NCBI GenBank assembly: GCA_039621445.1
Contig: CP154956.1
Span: 12,461,443-12,525,442, forward strand
Reading direction: 5' to 3'
DNA length: 64,000 nt
DNA from: Euglena gracilis
Taxonomy: Eukaryota > Euglenida > Euglenophyceae > Euglenales
Below, piece after piece: positions 1-9,801 of the stretch. The first letter of the stretch is position 1, and each line of letters opens with the position of its first letter. Below the pieces are notes generated by a model. It searched no databases and was not told the origin of the DNA. It saw only the letters and a program-made list of their open reading frames with translations. The position numbers were made by a program, and so were the translations under genes.

Positions 1-325
1 TTTCATGCACGGGAAAGAAACGGAGATAGCGGCACGGCGGGGGGGCCGAAAAACCCTGCCCTTCTTCCCACCCATTTTCCCCACGCAGAAAAAAAATCCC
101 TCCCGCACGCACCCGCCCCCACCACCCGCCCCCCTCCCACCCGGGCCCCCCCCCCCGGCGATTATGAGGTTGGCGGCAGCCTTCCCGCATATGCTCCCCG
201 GAAATTTCATAGTTTGTCCCGCGGTGATTATAAAGTCCGCGGTAGCCGGCCTCCCTCTGGCCTGCGCCCCAGCACGCTGGATGCCTCGCCTCATAGCACG
301 CCACCACAAACCCTTCTCCTGGGGT

Positions 326-492
326 AACATACCTGGTTGGGTAGCGACTGTGATCACGCAGGCAGTCCTACTATCTGGCTGCTGCGACTTGCACTTCTCG
401 CAGCGGCCGGGTAGTGCTGGTCCCCAATGGGGGCCAGCACACAGCTTAATTTTTGGTAGCGGTGGAGAGATGCGCTTGCGCGTCGACCCACC
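326..492 (+). ncRNA. U1: U1 snRNA, copy 1
   Basis: U1 is the RNA core of the U1 snRNP, which base-pairs with 5' splice sites. Seen here in order: a 5' end with ACATACCTGG; stem-loop I with loop TGATCACGCAGG (the U1-70K site, canonical GAUCACGAAG); stem-loop II with loop CTTGCACTTC (the U1A site, canonical AUUGCACUCC); stem-loop III pairing GTGCTGG with CCAGCAC; Sm site AATTTTTGG; and a terminal stem around GCGCTTGCGC. Length is about 167 nt, usual for U1. The 5' end is set by alignment and could shift by 1-2 nt. The fifth base of the splice-site-pairing element is A where U is usual. Confidence 0.93.
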
Positions 493-675
493 ATCTTTTT
501 TTTGAAGTAAAAAAAATTAAAACGAGATCAGTTCCACGTCGGAAGTGTCTGATGGGTCTTTCTTTTTTTTGTGCTTCTGCTGTTGTTTTTTTTTTTGGGT
601 CGGTCGTATTTTTTTCCCCAGCGGCCAAAACACGCAACCTGCACCCACGAAGGACCCCAACCCCGAGGGCAACTC

Positions 676-868
676 ATACCTTCTCGGCCTTTTGGCTAAG
701 ATCAAGTGTAGTATCTGTTCTTATCAGCTTAATTTCTGATATATCCAGCACTGCTGGATAAGAAATTAAACTAATTTCTTGTCGTTGGCCAGGTTTCCCC
801 TCTTCCTTGCACGAGTCCTGCGCCGCGAGTCGCCCTGCTATTGCACTACCGGCAGGCGTGGCTCACCC
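676..868 (+). ncRNA. U2: U2 snRNA, copy 1 (variant)
   Basis: U2 pairs with the intron branch point. The first 50 nt are almost identical to metazoan U2: TTCTCGGCCTTTTGGCTAAG, then TCAAGTGTAGTATCTG with the branch-point-pairing GTAGTA. Stem IIb pairs TATCCAGC with GCTGGATA. The Sm site is AATTTCTTG at 773-781. The U2B''-type loop ATTGCACTACC lies near the 3' end. Compared with copies 2-4, this copy has changes after the Sm site, and its stem III is damaged (CTCTTCC against GCACGAG), so it may be a decaying copy. Confidence 0.93.
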
Positions 869-1202
869 GAGGGAAACCTTTTCATGCACGGGAAAGAAAC
901 GGAGATAGCGGCACGGCGGGGGGGCCGAAAAACCCTGCCCTTCTTCCCACCCATTTTCCCCACGCAGAAAAAAAATCCCTCCCGCACGCACCCCCCCCCC
1001 ACCGGCCCCCCTCCAGCCCAGCCCCCCCCCCCCCGGTAGATATGAGGTTGGCGGCAGCCTTCCCGCATATGCTCCCCGGAAATTTCATAGTTTGTCCCGC
1101 GGTGATTATAAAGTCCGCGGTAGCCGGCCTCCCTCTGGCCTGCGCCCCAGCACGCTGGATGCCTCGCCTCCTTGCTCGCACCCGCAACCCTTCTCCTGGG
1201 GT

Positions 1203-1369
1203 AACATACCTCGTTGGGTCGCGACTGTGACCACGCAGGCAGTCCTACGATCTGGCTGCTGCGACTTGCACTTCTCGCAGCCGCCGGGGAGGACCGGTCC
1301 CCACTGGGGGCCAGCACACAGCTTAATTCTTGGTAGCGGTGGAGGGATGCGCTTGCGCGTCGACCCACC
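1203..1369 (+). ncRNA. U1: U1 snRNA, copy 2 (variant)
   Basis: Same layout as copy 1, with changes at functional sites: the 5' element reads ACATACCTCG, the U1-70K loop is GACCACG instead of GATCACG, and the Sm site is AATTCTTGG. These three changes suggest a non-functional or specialised copy. Confidence 0.85.
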
Positions 1370-1549
1370 ATCCTTTCATTGAAGCAAAAAAAATTAAAAC
1401 CGAGATCAGGTCCACGTCGGAAGTGTCTTATTTTTCTTTTTTTTTGTGCTTCTGCTGTTGTTTTTTTTTTGGGTCGGTCGGAGTTTTTGCCCCAGCGGCC
1501 AAAACACGCAACCTGCACCCACGAAGGACCCCAACCCCGAGGGCAACTC

Positions 1550-1742
1550 ATACCTTCTCGGCCTTTTGGCTAAGATCAAGTGTAGTATCTGTTCTTATCA
1601 GCTTAATTTCTGATATATCCAGCACTGCTGGATAAGAAATTAAACTAATTTCTTGTCGGGGGCCAGGGTTCCCCTCGTGCTTGCACGAGTCCTGCGCCGC
1701 GAGTCGCCCTGCTATTGCACTACCGGCAGGCGTGGCTCACCC
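1550..1742 (+). ncRNA. U2: U2 snRNA, copy 2
   Basis: 193 nt, identical in layout to copy 1 but with an intact stem III (CTCGTGC pairing with GCACGAG around a TT loop). The branch-point element GTAGTA and the Sm site AATTTCTTG are unchanged. Confidence 0.95.
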
Positions 1743-2078
1743 GAGGGAAACCTTTTCATGCACGGGAAAGAAACGGAGATAGCGGCACGGCGGGGGGGCC
1801 GAAAAACCCTGCCCTTCTTCCCACCCATTTTCCCCACGCAGAAAAAAAATCCCTCCCGCCCGCACCCCCCCCCCCCACCGGCCCCCCTCCAGCCCAGCCC
1901 CCCCCCCCCGGCGATTATGAGGTTGGCGGCAGCCTTCCCGCATATGCTCCCCGGAAATTTCATAGTTTGTCCCGCGGTGATTATAAAGTCCGCGGTAGCC
2001 GGCCTCCCTCTGGCCTGCGCCCCAGCACGCTGGATGCCTCGCCTCCTTGCTCGCACCCGCAAACCCTTCTCCTGGGGT

Positions 2079-2246
2079 AACATACCTGGTTGGGTAGCGA
2101 CTGTGATCACGCAGGCAGTCCTACTATCTGGCTGCTGCGACTTGCACCTTCTCGCAGCGGCCGGGTAGTGCTGGTCCCCAATGGGGGCCAGCACACAGCT
2201 TAATTTTTGGTAGCGGTGGAGAGATGCGCTTGCGCGTCGACCCACC
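2079..2246 (+). ncRNA. U1: U1 snRNA, copy 3
   Basis: Intact ACATACCTGG 5' element, GATCACG loop I, Sm site AATTTTTGG and terminal stem. One extra C in loop II (CTTGCACCTTC) adjoins the U1A recognition sequence. With copy 1, this is the best candidate for a functional gene. Confidence 0.92.
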
Positions 2247-2430
2247 ATCCTTTCATTGAAGCAAAAAAAATTAAAAACGAGATCAGTTCCACGTCGGAAG
2301 TGTCTGATGGGTCTTTCTTTTTTTTGTGCTTCTGCTGTTGTTTTTTTTTTTGGGTCGGTCGGAGTTTTTGCCCCAGCGGCCAAAACACGCAACCTGCACC
2401 CACGAAGGACCCCAACCCCGAGGGCAACTC

Positions 2431-2623
2431 ATACCTTCTCGGCCTTTTGGCTAAGATCAAGTGTAGTATCTGTTCTTATCAGCTTAATTTCTGATATATC
2501 CAGCACTGCTGGATAAGAAATTAAACTAATTTCTTGTCGGGGGCCAGGGTTCCCCTCGTGCTTGCACGAGTCCTGCGCCGCGAGTCGCCCTGCTATTGCA
2601 CTACCGGCAGGCGTGGCTCACCC
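2431..2623 (+). ncRNA. U2: U2 snRNA, copy 3
   Basis: 193 nt, matches copy 2 throughout the recognisable stems, the Sm site and the U2B''-type loop. Confidence 0.95.
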
Positions 2624-2962
2624 GAGGGAAACCTTTTCATGCACGGGAAAGAAACGGAGATAGCGGCACGGCGGGGGGGCCGAAAAACCCTGCCCTTCTT
2701 CCCACCCATTTTCCCCACGCAGAAAAAAAATCCCTCCCGCACGCCCCCCCCCCCCCCCCCACCGGCCCCCCTCCAGCCCAGCCCCCCCCCCCCGGCGATT
2801 ATGAGGTTGGCGGCAGCCTTCCCGCATATGCTCCCCGGAAATTTCATAGTTTGTCCCGCGGTGATTATAAAGTCCGCGGTAGCCGGCCTCCCTCTGGCCT
2901 GCGCCCCAGCACGCTGGATGCCTCGCCTCCTTGCTCGCACCCGCAAACCCTTCTCCTGGGGT

Positions 2963-3126
2963 AAACCTGGTTGGGTAGCGACTGTGATCACGCAGGCAGT
3001 CCTACTATCTGGCTGCTGCGACTTGCACTTCTCGCAGCGGCCGGGTAGTGCTGGTCCCCAATGGGGGCCAGCACACAGCTTAATTTTTGGTAGCGGTGGA
3101 GAGATGCGCTTGCGCGTCGACCCACC
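2963..3126 (+). ncRNA. U1: U1 snRNA, copy 4 (5' end deleted)
   Basis: The body is intact, but three bases (CAT) are missing from the splice-site-pairing element, leaving TAAACCTGG. Such an RNA could not pair with a normal 5' splice site, so this is probably a pseudogene despite good downstream stems and Sm site. Confidence 0.82.
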
Positions 3127-3309
3127 ATCCTTTCATTGAAGCAAAAAAAATTAAAAACGAGATCAGTTCCACGTCGGAAGTGTCTGATGGGTCTTTCTTT
3201 TTTTTGTGCTTCTGCTGTTGTTTTTTTTTTGGGTCGGTCGGAGTTTTTGCCCCAGCGGCCAAAACACGCAACCTGCACCCACGAAGGACCCCAACCCCGA
3301 GGGCAACTC

Positions 3310-3502
3310 ATACCTTCTCGGCCTTTTGGCTAAGATCAAGTGTAGTATCTGTTCTTATCAGCTTAATTTCTGATATATCCAGCACTGCTGGATAAGAAAT
3401 TAAACTAATTTCTTGTCGGGGGCCAGGGTTCCCCTCGTGCTTGCACGAGTCCTGCGCCGCGAGTCGCCCTGCTATTGCACTACCGGCAGGCGTGGCTCAC
3501 CC
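3310..3502 (+). ncRNA. U2: U2 snRNA, copy 4
   Basis: 193 nt, matches copies 2 and 3. It is the last U2 of the array. Confidence 0.95.
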
Positions 3503-3619
3503 GAGGGAAACCTTTTCATGCACGGGAAAGAAACGGAGATAGCGGCACGGCGGGGGGGCCGAAAAACCCTGCCCTTCTTCCCACCCATTTTCCCCACGCA
3601 GAAAAGAAAAAAAACCCTC

Positions 3620-3815
3620 CCGCCCGCACCCCCCCCAACTCCGGACACTCCCACACCCCCCCCCCCACCCCCCCCACCGGCCCCACTGCCCCCCGCAAGG
3701 CCCCTCACCCACCCCCCACCCCCCCCCACCCCCCCCCCCCCCCCCCACTCCCCACCCCCACCCCCCCCACCCCCCCCCCACCCCCACCCCCCAGACTCCC
3801 CCAGCCCAGCCCCCC
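3620..3815 (+). repeat. Expanded C-rich tract in last array spacer
   Basis: The C-rich tract, about 50-60 bp in other units, grows here to about 200 bp of CCCCACCCCC-type sequence. This makes the U2-to-U1 spacer about 488 bp instead of about 335. It lies next to the array edge, where homogenisation is usually weakest. Confidence 0.85.
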
Positions 3816-3990
3816 CCCCCCGGCGATTATGAGGTCGGCGGCAGCCTTCCCGCATCTGCTCCCCGGAAATTTCATAGTTTGTCCCGCGGTGATTATAAAG
3901 TCCGCGGCAGCCGGCCTCCCTCTGGCCTGCGCCCCAGCACGCCGGATGCCTCGCGTCCTTGCTCGCACCCGCAAACCCGTCTCCCGGGGT

Positions 3991-4015
3991 AACATACCTG
4001 GTTGGGTAGCGACTG
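3991..4015 (+). pseudogene. U1: U1 snRNA, copy 5, truncated
   Basis: The promoter-side sequence and the first 25 nt of U1 (ACATACCTGGTTGGGTAGCG) are present. Homology ends after GACTG, where unrelated DNA begins. Only the 5' arm remains, and it defines the array boundary. Confidence 0.85.
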
Positions 4016-4552
4016 GTGCCACTGGCAGGTTTCGTAGCCCAAAATCTTTCATTTGGATGTTTTTTGTCTGAAGTTCGCCTGACTATGTTTGATGTATTAT
4101 GCAGAAAAATGTATGGTTGACGTTTTGTGAAAAAGTTTTGAAAAAGTGTTGTCTTCTCACGCACAAATGGCCAATCAATTATCATCCCTCTTGTATCCGA
4201 TGAAGGGGAGGCTGTCTCCTGACAGATCGATGTGCCGTGTGGGCTTCGCTCTCCACATGGTTTGCAGTATGTATACATTCATCTGCACGAAATTCCACCC
4301 CAGCCCCACCCACCCATCCACCCCTTAACCCAACCCCATTTTTTTGTCTTTCTTGTCCTTTTGCTTATAACGCTAAACCATTGCTGCCAAGAATATCCAG
4401 AGGCATTGGAATCAGAATCACAAACGGAAGCGAAGCCCTTTGCAATACCATGGGAGAACTGAAAATCGAAATTTGATTGTTGTCCCTGAGCAGTGGAGAA
4501 TGGCAATGTCAGGCGCAAATAGCACTGACCGGAGTGGCAGAGATGTACATAT

Positions 4553-4633
<81 letters not shown>

Positions 4634-5561
4634 TGCACACACCCAATTTTCTTTGGTAAACTGTTTCATTGAAATAGAAATAACCCACGTATAAAAAAAG
4701 CAAATAACGTACCTTGAAAAGTTGGGCAAAAAAACATACTGGACAAAATTTTCAGGAACAAAAATTACAATAAAAAATACTTTGGAATCTGGAAATAAAT
4801 TTGGGGAAATTCGGTTGTGGACCAAATGGACACCGGTTCAGACAACTGGCACTGCCATGAGCAAAGCGAAATCCGAGAATGCACACAGCAGCTGACAGGG
4901 GGGGTGCGGTGAGGTTCAGAGGTTACGATGGCGAGTCCACCCAAAGCGACAAGCCTGGTTGGTACGGCCAAACCAGAGCTGGCCAAGGGATTTGGATGAG
5001 GTCAGCAGGACCCCCTTCTGCAGCACTGCCATTGGGTAATGGTTTTCTTTAGAGAAAATAACAAATAATCGGAGATCACGAGCAAACAGAAAACACCCAT
5101 GGAGAATGAAAACCCACGAGATGCATGGTGGGCATTATTATGTTTTTTTAAGGCGGGCATCACTATTTTTTAAAGCGCCTTAAAAAACCTTAAAGTGCCT
5201 TTTGCGTTAAATTGGCCTGAAATTTTTTGGCCAAATGGCATCAAATGTCTTAAAATGCCAAAAAAAAAGAAGGGCCGGCTTTTTCCTCTGACCGAGCAAA
5301 ATGGAAGTGCAACACTTCGGCAAAAACAGGCCAATTCCAGAAAGCAATTTGATTTTCTGGCATCACTGGAGCATTGTCTATTCACCAGAATCAGCAAAAA
5401 AAAATGCCGCATAAATTCAGGAGAAAAAAACTTTTTCTAGTATCTTGGACAATCCATTCACCCACAACATCAAACAACAGAAGCCTGGGCGAGAACCTGG
5501 CGTCAAGACCTTCAGGGGAAACTCTGTGATGTATTTCCAAACACAATGTTGTGTCCTCATC
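4016..5561. other. Unique DNA flanking the array, no gene seen
   Basis: No conserved coding segment recognised. The stretch holds a CA microsatellite (4554-4628) and AT-rich sequence with TTAAAG-type runs near 5150-5240. Confidence 0.5.
4554..4628. repeat. (CA)n microsatellite
   Basis: About 37 uninterrupted CA units. The ORFs read through it on both strands are artefacts. Confidence 0.98.
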
Positions 5562-6049
5562 ATGCTTGTGCTTACCGACCGGGGGGGTGCTGTAGGATAC
5601 CTGCCCCTAGCAGGCACACCCTACCACCGGGGGGGGGGGGGTAGGGGTCTGGGGGACCCAGAAAATTTTCATTGAAAATGGCCTTTTCCGGGCCCCCGGC
5701 GCCTTCAGCGCCGGGGTTGGAGGGGGTGCCTGCTATGGGCAGGCACCCCCCAAAACCCTACCCCCCTTAGTTACACTAAGGCTTCTTGTCTGTTTATGGC
5801 CGGCGCTGACTTCGCTTCTGGCCCAGCTTGCTGTGTGGTGAGTGGCCAGGTACCCCTTACACCAGTGCTCTTTTGTTGCTCCGCCTGGCCGGATGAGCAA
5901 CTCTGGTGTAATTCCAGCGCTGGGACATACACTCACCTTGTGTGACCCTACCCCCCGGGAGGGGGGGGGTCGGATCGGGTGCTATGGGGTGCCTGCCCCT
6001 ATCACCCCCCCCCCCCGTGGGGTAGGCACCCGACCAAGCACAAGCCTGG
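5562..6049. mobile_element. hAT-like miniature element B1
   Basis: Ends are CATGCTTGTGCTTACCGAC and, inverted, CAGGCTTGTGCTTGGTCGG. Flanked by exact 8-bp duplications GTCCTCAT (5554-5561 and 6050-6057). The interior has G-run/C-run hairpins, a GCGCC hairpin near 5700, and an unrelated structured module (5830-5922). It is non-autonomous. Confidence 0.9.
5830..5922 (+). other. Hairpin module, copy 1
   Basis: A 93-nt segment similar to 51949-52040. It forms a nested hairpin: ACACCAG (5859-5865) pairs with CTGGTGT (5903-5909), and inside it GTTGCTC (5875-5881) pairs with GAGCAAC (5895-5901). Function unknown. Confidence 0.5.
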
Positions 6050-7020
6050 TCCTCATCTTGCCCAAATTCCAGAATTCAACTAAGAAGCAAAAGAAGAGAA
6101 TTAAGAAATAAAACTTCGGTCCCATTGGCCATTTTGGAGTTAAATTCACCTGGAATTGTCATAAAATAGAAATTTTTCGTCACCTAATGAGCACTTTCTG
6201 GGAGGGGACGTGTGCAATTGAAGGTAAAGCTCTCGGGGAAACTTGCTGTTGAGAACTTAGAAAGACGGAAACCAAAAAAAGTGGTGCGAAATTCGCATTT
6301 TCATGCCAAACACCCAGGAGAATGCAAAATTAAAAAATCCAAAACATTAAAAATCGAATTTTCTGGGGACAATATATTTGCAGGGTTTTGTCCAAATCTA
6401 GAGCAACATTCAGGAGTTGATGCCAGGGTGAATCAAATGCAACGCCCCTGCTCAATGCCCATGTTTCCAACAGAGAACCCTGGATTCCCTTCCGCCAATT
6501 CATCCCAACATCCAGAGGGGAGGCTGGCTTAGTGAACAGTGGCACTGCAGAGGAAGAGCAGAGAGCGGAGATCGTTCCGCAACTTGACTGGACCAGGAAT
6601 TCCCCGAACGATTGCCAAGAAACTATCAGCCTTAGCCCAAATGCCAAAAAATGGCTGAGAAATGGTCGAAATTGCCCGAAAATGACAAAAAATGCATAAA
6701 TGCTGGCGAACATTGACCCCGATGGCAAGTTAGCCAGAATTTGTCTAAATTTCTAAATGAAAAGCGTGTGCAAAACCACTCAACACATGCAGGGCGGTCC
6801 TCAACGGGAAAAAAATTTCTGTCCCAAAACATTCGATGAAAAATGCAGGGTGGTCCTCAACGGGAAAAAAATTTCTGTCCCAAAACATTCGATGAAAAAT
6901 TCATAAGAAAAATGGACGAAAAAATTGCCATGCTTTGGCAAAGAAAAGCTGGTCGACTTCAGGATGATTTCTGGACCATCGGCAATCCACCTGAAACGTC
7001 AAAAAAATGCGTTACCCCCC
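6050..7020. other. Old transposon remnants, no gene seen
   Basis: Contains degraded family-A sequence (about 6785-7010, including a direct repeat of about 60 bp at 6787-6845 and 6845-6905). No coding signal recognised. Confidence 0.45.
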
Positions 7021-7260
7021 CCCTAGTCGTATGACCGGGTTCCTGCAACCTGTGACCGGGGGGGGGGGGGTCATAACACCCCCATGACCTGCGACCGGGG
7101 GGTGGTCAAAACGAGGTGGCGGTCGTAGGTAAGGTGGTGTTAAATTTTTCGCAACCTGCAACCTGTGACCGGGGGGGGGGGTGGTCATAACACCCCCATG
7201 ACCTGCAACCTGTGACCGGGGGGTGGTCATAAATGAGGGGTGGTCATACGACTGGGGGGG
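7021..7260. mobile_element. Miniature element G1
   Basis: Imperfect inverted ends TAGTCGTATGACC and AGTCGTATGACC. The interior is repeats of CCTGCAACCTGTGACC with G-runs. Related copies lie at 8197-8266 and 27235-27430. No target duplication could be fixed because the flanks are G or C runs. Confidence 0.55.
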
Positions 7261-7324
7261 GGGGGGTACTATTTGATTTTTGACCCCTGAGGAATCGGCC
7301 TGAGGTTCGTCCTTAATGGGCGGT

Positions 7325-7714
7325 CAGGCTTCGATATAAGGGCAGGTGGGGGGGTACCCCCCTCCGATCCAGGGGGGTTGACACCCCCCACCTGAACCAG
7401 GGGTTTTTTAAGACCGGGGGGGGAGGGGGGGTCCCCCCCACCCACCCACCCCCCTGGGGGGGGGCCCGGGGGGAGGGGGTCCCAGGGGACCCACAAAAAA
7501 TGGCCGAAAAATCGCGAAAATGCTAAAAATAGAATTTTTTCGGCGCCTGCGGCGCCGAAAAGTATATCCCACCCCCCTCCGGGGGGGGGACCCCCCCGGG
7601 GGGGAGGGGGTCCGGCGGACCCACCCACCCTACCCCCCCCCTCCCCCCCCCGGGGGTCCAAACTTAAAAAAAATCCCTGACCTGAACCCCATACATTCCT
7701 TATATCGAACCCTG
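7325..7714. mobile_element. Miniature element F1 (nested)
   Basis: Ends CAGGCTTCGATATAAGG and, inverted, CAGGGTTCGATATAAGG. It interrupts the family-A remnant. The flanking 8-mers are similar but not identical. Confidence 0.75.
7398..7679. mobile_element. hAT-like miniature element D1 (innermost)
   Basis: Left end CAGGGGTTTTTTAAGACC, right end inverted CAGGGATTTTTTTTAAG. Exact 8-bp duplications ACCTGAAC flank it (7390-7397, 7680-7687), so it inserted into F1. The centre carries a CGGCGCC hairpin near 7542-7558 and G/C-run hairpins. Confidence 0.9.
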
Positions 7715-8196
7715 AGGCAGTCCTTAAAGAAAAAAGGTCCCATCCCTTATGGACCACCCTGGACATGGCAAAAGCTAAGAAGCAGTTGAATGCCTGATTT
7801 TACCTGTCCACGTCACTGTTCAGAGGGAAAAAATGCGCCATTGGCACAGGGGGGGGGTGCCAAAAACATTGTGTGTAAATGCCATGCAATTCCATGGAAA
7901 CCCTCAGGTGGTGTTCCAGAAAAGTGGGGGGGGTGTCAACGACATGGTGTGTCCTGGACAGGGGGGGGGAGGATTTTCCAAATCAAAATTAACCGAAAAA
8001 CTTTTACCTCCCCCCCCCCCCCGGGCGCTTGGCCCGGGCCATGGTTGAAGGTAAGGCCCAGGGGCCAACCTTAGGGGGGCCAAGTTAAGAATTCCGGTAG
8101 CCATATACAAAAGGCCTAAGGCCAACTTTGGGGGGCCAAGTTTGCATGTAAGGAGGAGGGGGGCCAAGCACCTGGGGGGGGTGCCCTCCCCCCCCC

Positions 8197-8266
8197 TTGT
8201 CGTATGACCGGGTACCTGCAACCTGCGACCGGGGGGTGGTCGTTATAGTGGGGTGGTCGTACGACG
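8197..8266. mobile_element. Miniature element G3
   Basis: Short copy with TTGTCGTATGACC at the left and GGTCGTACGAC at the right. It is about 70 bp long and similar to G1. Confidence 0.45.
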
Positions 8267-8299
8267 TGCGTCGGGGGGGGGGGGGGGGGAGGGTACCAT

Positions 8300-8634
8300 C
8301 AGGGCGGTCCTTAAGCAAATAAAATAAAAAAAAACTCCGCTGTCCCAGCACACTCAGTGAAAATATACAGGAAAATGGGCAAGAAATTTTGGCATTTCTC
8401 AGTGAGAACAGGTCGACATCAGGAAAAAATTGATTCCTGGCACCCTTGGACCATCCACCCTCGTCATCATCGTCCATCCACCCAAATCATCAAAAACTGT
8501 GTTTTTCGACTGTTTAATTTTTGCCCCCGTTCAAGTCCCAGTCTGGCCCTTAGCCGGCCCATTGGCTGAAAGGGGGGGGGGGGGCGGTCCTTAAGAAAAT
8601 AAAAAAAAATTCCTGTCCCTTAAGGACCACCCTG
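8300..8634. mobile_element. hAT-like miniature element A2
   Basis: Ends CAGGGCGGTCCTTAAG and inverted CAGGGTGGTCCTTAAG. Exact 8-bp duplications GGTACCAT (8292-8299, 8635-8642). The interior matches A3 closely, including a segment GTTCAAGTCCCAGTC. Confidence 0.93.
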
Positions 8635-8818
8635 GGTACCATAATTCTTTCTCGTCCTTTTGCCTCCGATCCTATGCGGGCAAAAAACTCCGTCACTCAA
8701 AGACAGCCCTGGATTCACTCCACCCGGTAATTTTAAAACAAAACGAGGGAAACAGCCTCCATTATGAAGCACTTTTTTTGATCACCAAAGCTTTCGATGT
8801 CTTTCCATAACGCCACAC

Positions 8819-8963
8819 CTTTTTCTTGCAACAAGCTGCCTGGAATATTGTGTGACACCAAAGAATTCCAGCTTGGCTCCCCCTTTTCAAAAGGCAACGT
8901 TGTCAATTCACAAATGCCAGCAATGTCCACCACTGCAATCCAAAAAGCCAGCGGGTGCCGAAG
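8819..8963 (-). CDS. Candidate exon of unidentified gene
   Basis: A 145-nt open segment on the - strand, preceded by an acceptor GTGCAG and followed by a donor GTGTGG of the type used by the desaturase gene. It would encode 48 residues with a hydrophobic stretch WIAVVDIAGI and then a polar part. I do not recognise the family; a faint likeness to light-harvesting antenna proteins is too weak to name. It was picked partly because of its donor, so that is not independent support. A non-coding origin is possible. Confidence 0.3.
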
Positions 8964-9535
8964 CTGCACAATGGGGAGGGGGGTCAAAATGAGAGAGATT
9001 CAGCCAGTTCATTTCAGAGATTCAGTTCATGCCAGAACCCAAAAAAACCCTTGAAAACGGCATTTCCCCATTTTGGACGCCTGTTCTAAAACTTTTTTTT
9101 GGAGAATGCGCCGAAAATTTTTCGGTCCAGGTTGGCTTCCCCGAACTCAGCAGACCTCGAAGGGGAGTCAGCTGGGTGCTGGCTGGAAACAACTGGTGCT
9201 GGCTGGCCAGACCCTCCCCCTCTGGAAACCTCTGGACCCCACCCCGGAGGAGCCAGAATTTGCCCTGGCCAGCCCAATTACAACCCATTTTTCTGCACCT
9301 CGAAAGCGACAAATTGCTTCCAGCCTGCCGCCCTGCACAAAGCTGCAAAATAATTAAAACTCGTCGATGGGGTCCTTGAGGAAAACCCCAAGGAAAATCC
9401 CAGATGGGAAACAACCCAATTTGCTTTGGGCCAGAAATTTTCAGTCGGATTCATGCCCCAAACCCAGGCAGCAAAAGACGCAGTGCAAAAAACTCCTTTT
9501 GTAAAAATTCAAACGATGAGCACTCACATACCATC

Positions 9536-9801
9536 CAGGTTTGTGCTTACCGACCGGGGGGGAGGGGGTGGGTGGGTTCTATAGGGTGCCTGCCCCTGGC
9601 AGGCACACCCCCGGGGGGGAGAAAAATTTCATTGAAAATGGCCTTTTCCGGGCCCCCGGCACCAAGGTAGGAGGGGGATGCCTGCTATGGGCAGGCACCC
9701 GCCAAAAACCCTAACCCCCCCGGGGGGTCAGATGGGTGCTATGGGGTGCCTGCCCCCAGCACCCCCCCCATGGGGTGGGCACTTGACTAAGCACAATCCT
9801 G
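9536..9801. mobile_element. Miniature element B2
   Basis: Left CAGGTTTGTGCTTACCGACC, right inverted CAGGATTGTGCTTAGTC. Flanking 8-mers ATACCATC and ATCCCCTC agree at six positions, so the target duplication has decayed. Confidence 0.75.

Larger units (their letters stand above)
1..4015 (+). repeat. Tandem U1-U2 snRNA gene array
   Basis: Four head-to-tail units (periods 874, 881 and 879 bp between U2 starts) each contain a U1 snRNA gene followed about 183 bp later by a U2 snRNA gene on the same strand. The left end runs off the window. The right end breaks inside a fifth U1 copy at about 4015, where homology stops abruptly. The spacer between U2 and the next U1 holds a C-rich tract of variable length. 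Units are nearly identical apart from small indels, which implies recent homogenisation. Recognition of both RNAs rests on conserved stem-loops and Sm sites. Confidence 0.95.
7290..7761. mobile_element. Family-A remnant hosting nested F and D elements
   Basis: The right end CTTATGGACCACCCTG and internal family-A sequence are split by element F1 (7325-7714), which is itself split by D1 (7398-7679). The left end is degraded. Confidence 0.6.

Noticed and set aside
5-4071. Long proline-, arginine- or glycine-rich ORFs in the first 4 kb
   Set aside because: They are readings of the snRNA repeats and C runs and recur identically in every unit.
4440-4825. ORFs encoding HTHTHT or VCVCVC
   Set aside because: Translation of the CA microsatellite.
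8520-8545. tRNA B-box-like GTTCAAGTCCC in family-A elements
   Set aside because: No A-box at the right distance and no cloverleaf. It is part of the transposon consensus.
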